From Bacillota bacterium (GTDB lineage: Bacteria > Bacillota > Clostridia > Acetivibrionales > DSM-1351): a stretch of 5,881 nt of DNA. The translations under genes were made by a program, and so were the position numbers. Below the pieces are notes generated by a model. The model saw nothing but the letters and a program-made list of their open reading frames with translations, ran no database searches and was not told the DNA's origin. Of the stretch, positions 1 through 4,312 are shown piece by piece. Every line of letters starts with the position of its first letter. The first letter of the stretch is position 1. Where the stretch lies: assembly GCA_023436485.1 (NCBI GenBank), contig JAEZIU010000251.1, positions 1 to 5,881 of the forward strand, given 5' to 3'.

Positions 1-93
1 GGAAAAGCTATTGCCAAGGGAGAAGTTGTTGTTATTGATGAAAGCTTTGGTGTAAGGATTACAGATATAATTCATCCATCAAAACGATTATAG
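1..93 (+). CDS. fliY: Flagellar motor switch protein FliY/FliN, C-terminal end (partial)
   Basis: An open frame enters from the left edge and gives 30 residues ending in a TAG stop at 91-93. The visible peptide includes GEVVVIDESFGVRITDII, the typical last strands of the SpoA (FliN/FliY/FliM C-terminal) domain that builds the cytoplasmic C-ring of the flagellar motor. Placement directly before cheY matches the fliM-fliY-cheY order of Bacillus and many clostridia, so FliY, which in Bacillus also has CheY-P phosphatase activity, is more likely than plain FliN. The missing N-terminal part would decide this. The family (FliN/FliY) is well supported, but the exact symbol is inferred from context. 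There are 36 bases between this stop and the cheY start. Confidence 0.85.
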   Translation, partial: GKAIAKGEVVVIDESFGVRITDIIHPSKRL

Positions 94-129
94 TTATAAA
101 ATCAACAAATTGTTAAGGAGAGATAAGTT

Positions 130-492
130 ATGGGGAAGAGTATTTTAATTGTTGACGATGCAGCATTTATGAGGATGATGATCAAAGATATTTTATCAAA
201 AAACGGTTATGAAATAGCTGCTGATGTTGACAATGGGTTAAAGGCAATTGAAAAATATAAGGAACTTACTCCTGATTTAGTAATAATGGATATCACTATG
301 CCTGAAATGGATGGTGTAACAGCAGTTAGAGAGATTAAGAAAATACATAGTGACGCCAAGATTATTATGTGCTCAGCTATGGGACAGCAGGCTATGGTTA
401 TTGAGTCAATTCAAGCAGGTGCAAGGGATTTTATAGTTAAGCCATTCCAAGCAGATCGTGTTGTTGAAGCAGTAAAGAAAGTTATTGGCTAA
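130..492 (+). CDS. cheY: Chemotaxis response regulator CheY
   Basis: A 120-residue single-domain receiver protein of normal CheY length with no output domain. The acidic pair D9-D10, phospho-acceptor D54 (in VIMDITMPEMDG), the switch Ser S82 (in IIMCSAMGQQ) and K104 (in FIVKPF) are all present, so the active site looks intact. The sequence closely resembles B. subtilis CheY as I remember it, including the stretches DDAAFMRMMIKDIL and PFQADRV. Phosphorylated by CheA, it diffuses to the FliM/FliY switch and sets rotation. The ATG at 130 follows AAGGAG (115-120) by 9 bases. It sits between the FliY/FliN gene and the export-gate genes and is presumably co-transcribed with them. Two TAA codons in a row (490-495) end it. 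Confidence 0.97.
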   Translation: MGKSILIVDDAAFMRMMIKDILSKNGYEIAADVDNGLKAIEKYKELTPDLVIMDITMPEMDGVTAVREIKKIHSDAKIIMCSAMGQQAMVIESIQAGARDFIVKPFQADRVVEAVKKVIG

Positions 493-515
493 TAAAAAAC
501 AGGCCTTAAATTGTG

Positions 516-600
516 ATATCCTGCTGAGTGCTGAGAAAGCTGAATGTTGATCGAATTTGTTTCTTTTGTCATACAACTTTTACTGATAACAGCAGGATAT
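516..600 (+). repeat. 11-bp perfect inverted repeat in the cheY-fliO gap
   Basis: The arm ATATCCTGCTG (516-526) is exactly complementary to CAGCAGGATAT (590-600), separated by 63 bases. A G-U pair (515/601) could extend the stem by one. The right arm is not followed by a T-run, so it does not look like an intrinsic terminator of cheY. The loop contains the start and first half of a possible 27-codon reading frame (544-627) and the left arm of a second inverted repeat (564-573 with 645-654). It matches no riboswitch or regulatory RNA family that I recognise. The pairing is seen directly; any function is inference. Confidence 0.6.
522..535 (+). repeat. Tandem 7-base direct repeat TGCTGAG x2
   Basis: TGCTGAG occurs twice head to tail (522-528 and 529-535), followed shortly by a partial third copy, GCTGA (539-543). 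The first copy overlaps the left arm of the 11-bp inverted repeat. The TGCTG of the second copy (529-533) could pair with CAGCA of the right arm in a shifted register. It could be a small duplication, a slipped-register partner for an RNA switch, or chance. Confidence 0.4.
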
Positions 601-627
601 TTTGTAATGATTAGGTTAGCCGGCTAA
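544..627 (+). CDS. Possible 27-residue hydrophobic small membrane protein
   Basis: ATG at 544 opens a 27-codon frame ending in TAA at 625-627. The product is one hydrophobic segment (about residues 5-23, core FVIQLLLITAGYFVMI) with an acidic residue (E4) before it and a basic one (R25) after it, as in a single-pass membrane peptide. A stop immediately upstream (541-543) rules out an earlier start. The Shine-Dalgarno is weak (GAGAAAG, 533-539), unlike the strong sites of the neighbouring genes. The frame spans part of the inverted-repeat structure and could be a leader peptide, a genuine small Sec-independent membrane protein, a relic of a FliO-like N-terminus, or chance. A hydrophobic frame of this size arises easily in T-rich DNA, so confidence is low. 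Confidence 0.3.
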   Translation: MLIEFVSFVIQLLLITAGYFVMIRLAG

Positions 628-654
628 AAGCATGTAAGTATTTTTATGACAAAA
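564..654 (+). repeat. Second (10-bp) inverted repeat, interleaved with the first
   Basis: TTTTGTCATA (564-573) is exactly complementary to TATGACAAAA (645-654). The left arm lies inside the loop of the 516-526/590-600 pair and the right arm lies outside it, which is the topology of a pseudoknot rather than nested hairpins. The right arm ends six bases before the fliO Shine-Dalgarno GAGGGG (661-666). Each arm can also form a short local hairpin: TTGT-CAT-ACAA at 566-576 and ACAA-AAA-TTGT at 649-659. This allows competing folds. The stem is AU-rich and could arise by chance. Confidence 0.45.
616..627. repeat. 12-bp perfect palindrome TTAGCCGGCTAA
   Basis: The sequence equals its own reverse complement over 12 bases and includes the TAA stop of the 27-codon frame. 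As RNA it could form only a 4-bp stem with a 4-base loop, so as a functional element it would more naturally be a binding site for a dimeric protein. Its GC-rich core stands out in an AT-rich gap. No known operator is recognised. Confidence 0.4.
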
Positions 655-677
655 ATTGTAGAGGGGCTTAATGAATT

Positions 678-1148
678 ATGGGGAAGGTATTTACTGTTAT
701 ACTGGCTTTTACAGTAGTTATGGTTCTATTGCTTCTGACTACAAGGTATCTGGCCTATAAGTCCAAGAAAATGCTTAAAGGAAATTACATGCAGATTATT
801 GAGACACTTAACCTTGGCACTAGTAACAGGATCCATCTTATTAAAATCGATAAAGAATTTTATATTGTAGCTGCTTCTAATAAAAATGTTGAATTTTTAT
901 CAAAAGTAAGTATCAATGATTATCAAGAGCAAGAAATAAAAAATCCAATTTCAGAGGTTGTTGATTTCACATCAATACTCAAAAAATACACTAACGGGTT
1001 AACTTTTGGTACAAAGAATAAAGAAAAAGTTCCTGAACCCCCACAGACTGAAAATGATAGTGAGAATAATGTGGTTTTCAGGAATAATTTAGAAAAACTA
1101 AAAAACCTGGCTAATAGTATGAATAATAATCGGAGCGAAAATGGATAA
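678..1148 (+). CDS. fliO: Flagellar biosynthesis protein FliO (FliZ-type)
   Basis: A 156-residue protein with one N-terminal membrane helix (about residues 4-21), the motif TTRYLAYKSKKML just after it, and the small cytoplasmic FliO domain (about 36-78, MQIIETLNLGTSNRIHLIKIDKEFYIVAAS). The tail (about 110-156) is polar, rich in Asn and Glu, and probably disordered. No cleavable signal peptide is seen, unlike the longer FliZ of Bacillus. In known systems FliO helps assemble the FliP/FliR export-gate core and is the least conserved gate gene. ATG 678 follows GAGGGG (661-666) by 11 bases, slightly long; an in-frame stop at 672-674 excludes an earlier start. Its end overlaps fliP by 8 bases, which suggests translational coupling. 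Confidence 0.9.
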   Translation: MGKVFTVILAFTVVMVLLLLTTRYLAYKSKKMLKGNYMQIIETLNLGTSNRIHLIKIDKEFYIVAASNKNVEFLSKVSINDYQEQEIKNPISEVVDFTSILKKYTNGLTFGTKNKEKVPEPPQTENDSENNVVFRNNLEKLKNLANSMNNNRSENG

Positions 1149-1941
1149 AAAGAGAAAAATTAAAAGGTTAATAGTATTTACGGGGATTCTGGTTGTTATT
1201 TTTTGCTTAATGGGGGGACAAGCTCTTGCTGAACCTACAGTATCTGTTACTAAAGACGGCGTAAATATAGGGGCATCCAGTGACCCTAAAGAGGTTTCTT
1301 CAAGTATACAACTTTTAATAACATTAACTGTTCTTGCAGTTGCACCTTCAATACTGATTATGATGACAGGCTTTACCAGAATAATAATAATTCTGTCCTT
1401 TTTACGAAATGCTCTTGGTACACAGCAAATGCCTCCTAACCAGGTATTAATAGGTTTAGCCTTATTTATAACACTGTTTGTTATGAGTCCCGTATTGTCT
1501 GATATTAATGAAAATGCATTTCAGCCCTACACAAACGGGAAAATTACACAGCAGCAGGCTATAGATAAAAGTTCTCAAAGTATTAAAACTTGGATGGTGA
1601 AGCAAATTTTCAGTAATAAAAGGGAAAAGGATCTGGAGTTATTTATGACTCTTGGAGGTCAAAAGGATCCTGTAAAGGTTCAGGATGCATCAAAGCTGTC
1701 ACTTACCATTGTTGCTCCGGCCTTTTTAATAAGTGAACTTACCGTAGCATTCAAGTTTGGATTTTTGATTTTTCTGCCATTTTTAATAATTGATATGGTG
1801 GTGTCGAGTACTTTGATGTCAATGGGTATGATGATGCTTCCTCCAATAATGATTTCTCTGCCTTTTAAGATATTACTTTTTGTGCTGGTGGACGGATGGT
1901 CTATGCTAACTCAATCAATTATTACTAGTTTTGCCCGGTGA
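1141..1941 (+). CDS. fliP: Flagellar export-gate protein FliP
   Basis: A 266-residue protein of normal FliP length. Residues 1-30 form a cleavable signal peptide (basic start, hydrophobic core, ALA before E31). Conserved blocks are MMTGFTRIIIILSFLRNALGTQQMPPNQVL (about 74-103), then LALFITLFVMSPV, the acidic-polar region 121-180 that lies in the assembled core, and VAPAFLISELTVAFKFGFLIFLPFLIIDMVVSSTLMSMGMMMLPP (191-235). Together these predict the usual four membrane helices. By family knowledge, five FliP subunits with FliQ and FliR form the helical gate through which flagellar subunits enter the export channel. ATG 1141 lies inside the fliO end, with a GGAG (1132-1135) upstream. Confidence 0.98.
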   Translation: MDKKRKIKRLIVFTGILVVIFCLMGGQALAEPTVSVTKDGVNIGASSDPKEVSSSIQLLITLTVLAVAPSILIMMTGFTRIIIILSFLRNALGTQQMPPNQVLIGLALFITLFVMSPVLSDINENAFQPYTNGKITQQQAIDKSSQSIKTWMVKQIFSNKREKDLELFMTLGGQKDPVKVQDASKLSLTIVAPAFLISELTVAFKFGFLIFLPFLIIDMVVSSTLMSMGMMMLPPIMISLPFKILLFVLVDGWSMLTQSIITSFAR

Positions 1942-1950
1942 AGAGCCGGG
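1934..1950 (+). other. Small GC-rich hairpin at the fliP stop codon
   Basis: CCCGG (1934-1938) pairs with CCGGG (1946-1950). A U-G pair (1939/1945) makes six pairs around a GAAGA loop, and the fliP stop TGA (1939-1941) lies at the top of the stem. It is followed by AGGAATAAG rather than a T-run, so it is not an intrinsic terminator. The right arm runs into GGGAGG (1948-1953), a good Shine-Dalgarno match with no ATG, GTG or TTG at usable distance. The rest of the 74-base gap to fliQ holds nothing else I can name. The hairpin could mark an mRNA processing or stability site; this is inference. Confidence 0.35.
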
Positions 1951-2015
1951 AGGAATAAGCTGGTTTATATATTAAGGAATAGTTTTACATCAGTGTACAA
2001 AGGGGTGGATTCTCA

Positions 2016-2285
2016 ATGGACGAGAGCAGCATTATAAACATCGCACAAGAAGCTTTAAAAGTAATATTGTATGTATCCGCACCTATTCTGGTAATCAGTA
2101 TGGTTGTCGGTTTGGTAATAAGTATTTTTCAGGCTACTACACAGATTCAGGAGCAGACTTTGACTTTTGTTCCGAAAATTTTATCGGTTGTGGCTGCTAT
2201 AGCCGTTTTCGGTTCATGGATGTTGAGAGTTTTGATAGAATATACACAGAATATATTTATAAACATTAATCAGTTTATAAAATAA
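2016..2285 (+). CDS. fliQ: Flagellar export-gate protein FliQ
   Basis: An 89-residue protein, the standard FliQ size. It has two hydrophobic helices (about 15-38 and 53-75) joined by the conserved loop QATTQIQEQTLTFVPKI (39-55), a strong signature of the FliQ/SctS family. The subunits are known to wrap around the FliP/FliR core as helical hairpins in the export gate. ATG 2016 follows AAGGGGTGG (2000-2008) at a good distance. It lies 74 bases after fliP and 17 bases before the preferred fliR start, in the order fliP-fliQ-fliR found across bacteria. Confidence 0.97.
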   Translation: MDESSIINIAQEALKVILYVSAPILVISMVVGLVISIFQATTQIQEQTLTFVPKILSVVAAIAVFGSWMLRVLIEYTQNIFININQFIK

Positions 2286-2288
2286 TTT

Positions 2289-2293
2289 GGGAG
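2289..2293 (+). promoter_or_regulatory. Ribosome binding site that sets the fliR start
   Basis: GGGAG directly abuts the first TTG (2294), which therefore cannot be used with it. It lies 9 bases before the TTG at 2303, a normal spacing. The only nearby ATG (2321) has no purine-rich site at usable distance. This favours TTG 2303 as the fliR start. Confidence 0.65.
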
Positions 2294-2302
2294 TTGAGAT
2301 CA

Positions 2303-3100
2303 TTGCAGATACCTTTTGGTATGTTGCTTAATAATGTAGAACTATTTCTGCTTATATTTGTAAGAATGACAGGGTTATTTGTAACGGCTCCTATTTTCGG
2401 AAGAAAGAACATACCTGTATACTATAAAGTGGGGTTTGCCTTTATAACTGCTGTTTTAGCCTCTAATGTGATTAGGATCGATCATATAATAAATACTGAT
2501 AATTTTTTAATATTTGCTTTGTATATATTAAAAGAATTTTTAGTAGGTATTATAATAGGATTTGTAGCTTATGCGGTTTTTACATGTATATATCTGGCAG
2601 GTCAGATTATTGACATGCAGATTGGGTTTGGAATGGTAAATGTTTTTGACCCAATGTCGAATATACAAATTCCTGTTACTGCAAATCTTTATTTTATATT
2701 GGCAATGATAATTTTTTTGGTGACTAATGGGCATCACATGCTGATTAAGGCATTATTTGAGAGCTTTCAGATTGTTCCGTTGGGAAGCGGAGTAATTGGC
2801 CCCAAGCTTACAGACGATGTAATAGGTATTATAGCGGGAGTATTCAGTATGGGTTTCAAAATTGCCGCTCCCGTAGTAGCCGCAATTTTTATTACCGATG
2901 TAGTTTTGGGAATTATATCAAAGACCATACCGCAGATGAATGTATTTATACTTGGTATGCCTTTGAAAATATTTTTAGGTATACTTATTGTTATGATAAC
3001 AATACCTGCTTTTGTATATATAGTAACAGTTATTACAGATGACATGAATACACAGATATTCAAGTTCCTTAAGGATATGGGGAATTCCTTGAAAACATAA
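2303..3100 (+). CDS. fliR: Flagellar export-gate protein FliR
   Basis: From TTG 2303 the product has 265 residues, normal for FliR; the frame could open at TTG 2294 (268 residues) or ATG 2321 (259). It is a polytopic membrane protein. Family signatures include LIFVRMTGLFVTAPIFGR (17-34) with the following IPVYYKVGFAF (37-47), AGQIIDMQIGFGMVNVFDP (99-117), and the C-terminal region FKIAAPVVAAIFITDVVLGIISKTIPQMNVFILGMPLK (185-222). One FliR copy joins five FliP to close the export-gate helix, with part of its fold resembling a FliP-FliQ fusion. The weak TTG start fits the low copy need, though that link is inference. A gap of 30 bases separates it from flhB. Confidence 0.95.
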   Translation: MQIPFGMLLNNVELFLLIFVRMTGLFVTAPIFGRKNIPVYYKVGFAFITAVLASNVIRIDHIINTDNFLIFALYILKEFLVGIIIGFVAYAVFTCIYLAGQIIDMQIGFGMVNVFDPMSNIQIPVTANLYFILAMIIFLVTNGHHMLIKALFESFQIVPLGSGVIGPKLTDDVIGIIAGVFSMGFKIAAPVVAAIFITDVVLGIISKTIPQMNVFILGMPLKIFLGILIVMITIPAFVYIVTVITDDMNTQIFKFLKDMGNSLKT

Positions 3101-3120
3101 ATATTTATTCGTCGCCAATT

Positions 3121-3125
3121 GGAGG
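3121..3125 (+). promoter_or_regulatory. Ribosome binding site that sets the flhB start
   Basis: GGAGG lies 5 bases before ATG 3131. The frame also contains a TTG at 3119, but this overlaps the GGAGG itself and has no site of its own, so ATG 3131 is the better start. Confidence 0.8.
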
Positions 3126-3130
3126 GTGGA

Positions 3131-4276
3131 ATGAGAAACCCCATAACAAACAATATATTTGAAGCAGATTGCAGGTTGGAATTAAATTATCAGCTTTTTG
3201 CATCCGGTGGTGCAGAAGATAAAACCGAGAAAGCAACTCCAAAGAAGAAAAGTGATGCAAGGAAAAAGGGCCAAGTATTTCAGAGCAGAGAAGTGTCAGC
3301 ATCACTAATCCTGATTGTAGTAGTCGTTGCAATGAAAATTTTCGGCGGTACAATTTACTCACAGCTTACACAGTATTTGAAAAAGACATTTAATGAATAT
3401 CTTACAGTTAAGGATGCAATAGATTTTAATATACTTACAAATATATTTATTGATGTCTTGATGGTTCTGGGAAAAACGGTGCTCCCTCTGCTTTTAGTGG
3501 CTTTCCTTACAGCCCTGATTGTTAATTATGCACAGGTCGGGATACTGTTTACAATGGAAACCTTGAAAATCAAGGGAGATAGAATAAATCCGTTAAGCGG
3601 CTTTAAAAGGATTTTTTCTTTAAGGTCGTTAGTAGAGCTGTTAAAGTCAGTTATAAAGATAATAATTGTAGGTTGGGTAGCGTACTCATATCTCAAATCA
3701 AAAACCGAACAGGTTTTAACCCTGATTGATACTGATTTAATGAGTGTTTTGATATTTATAGCTGATGCAGCCTTCACCGTAGCTTTAAGAATATGTATGG
3801 CTATGGTAATTCTGGGATTTGCCGATTATCTTTACCAAAGATATGACTATGAAAAGAACTTAAAAATGACTAAGCAGGAAGTTAAAGAAGAATACAAACA
3901 GATGGAGGGAAATCCTGAGATCAAGTCCAAAATCAAGCAGAAACAGCGTCAGATGTCGCTGAAAAGAATGATGCAGGATATTCCCAAGGCTGATGTGGTT
4001 ATAACCAATCCTACCCACTTTGCCGTAGCGTTAAAGTATGATTCGGAAAAGTCGGCTGCACCATTCGTAATTGCAAAGGGGCAGGATTATATAGCACTTA
4101 GAATAAAACAAATAGCTGCTGATAACAAGGTACAGATTGTTGAAAACAAGCCATTGGCGAGAACATTGTACAGTACAGTAGACATCGGACAGGCTATTCC
4201 GCCTGATCTATACCAAGCCGTTGCCGAAATACTTGCGTTTGTATATAACTTGAAAAACGGTGGTAAGGCAGGATAG
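3131..4276 (+). CDS. flhB: Flagellar type III export switch protein FlhB
   Basis: From ATG 3131 the product has 381 residues. A short N-terminal stretch leads into LELNYQLFA and EDKTEKATPKKKSDARKKGQV (about 17-49), the FlhB hallmark. Four membrane segments follow (about 57-74, 107-135, 174-190, 203-232) with the conserved loop INPLSGFKRIFSLRSLVELLK between the second and third. The cytoplasmic domain has the linker KMTKQEVKEEYKQMEGNPEIKSKIK and the autocleavage motif NPTH (293-296), intact, with cleavage expected between N293 and P294. Cleavage lets FlhB switch export from rod/hook to filament substrates. The part ahead of QLFA is somewhat longer than I recall for Bacillus FlhB. It lies between fliR and flhA, 36 bases before the latter. 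Confidence 0.97.
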   Translation: MRNPITNNIFEADCRLELNYQLFASGGAEDKTEKATPKKKSDARKKGQVFQSREVSASLILIVVVVAMKIFGGTIYSQLTQYLKKTFNEYLTVKDAIDFNILTNIFIDVLMVLGKTVLPLLLVAFLTALIVNYAQVGILFTMETLKIKGDRINPLSGFKRIFSLRSLVELLKSVIKIIIVGWVAYSYLKSKTEQVLTLIDTDLMSVLIFIADAAFTVALRICMAMVILGFADYLYQRYDYEKNLKMTKQEVKEEYKQMEGNPEIKSKIKQKQRQMSLKRMMQDIPKADVVITNPTHFAVALKYDSEKSAAPFVIAKGQDYIALRIKQIAADNKVQIVENKPLARTLYSTVDIGQAIPPDLYQAVAEILAFVYNLKNGGKAG

Positions 4277-4300
4277 CAGCGAAGTTTTTACTTATGAAAA

Positions 4301-4305
4301 GGGGG
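4301..4305 (+). promoter_or_regulatory. Ribosome binding site that sets the flhA GTG start
   Basis: A run of five G preceded by AAAA lies 7 bases before GTG 4313. No in-frame ATG occurs nearby, and the encoded start MAKLNNIFVPLIVVLAILNL aligns with the usual beginning of FlhA just before its first membrane helix. Confidence 0.8.
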
Positions 4306-4312
4306 ACAAAAA

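Noticed and set aside
547..575. Possible housekeeping promoter, TTGATC (547-552) and CATACA (570-575) with 17-base spacing
   Set aside because: The spacing is right but both hexamers are mediocre, and such matches are common in AT-rich DNA.
599..626. Possible sigma-D/sigma-28 flagellar promoter using GCCGGCTA (619-626) as the -10 element
   Set aside because: Only the GCCG half matches the remembered GCCGATAT element, and no TAAA lies about 15 bases upstream; the sequence there is T-rich. The bases are better explained as part of the palindrome.
493..677. Cyclic-di-GMP or another known riboswitch before fliO
   Set aside because: I looked for the conserved GEMM-type core and other familiar riboswitch motifs and did not find them; the pairing pattern does not match a family I know.
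671..760. Out-of-frame ATG at 671 just before fliO
   Set aside because: It is only 4 bases from the GAGGGG site and opens a short frame without a recognisable product; ATG 678 gives the full FliO domain.
2540..2737. Minus-strand open frame opposite fliR (65 codons)
   Set aside because: It lies wholly within fliR, has no recognisable domain, and is a by-product of the AT-rich coding strand. The same applies to the minus-strand frames at 2767-3153, 3105-3362, 3526-3777, 4288-4515, 4619-4819 and 4834-5088.
3175..3177. Internal TTG as an alternative flhB start giving a shorter, more Bacillus-like N-terminus
   Set aside because: No Shine-Dalgarno lies at usable distance, while ATG 3131 has an excellent GGAGG, so the longer N-terminus is preferred.
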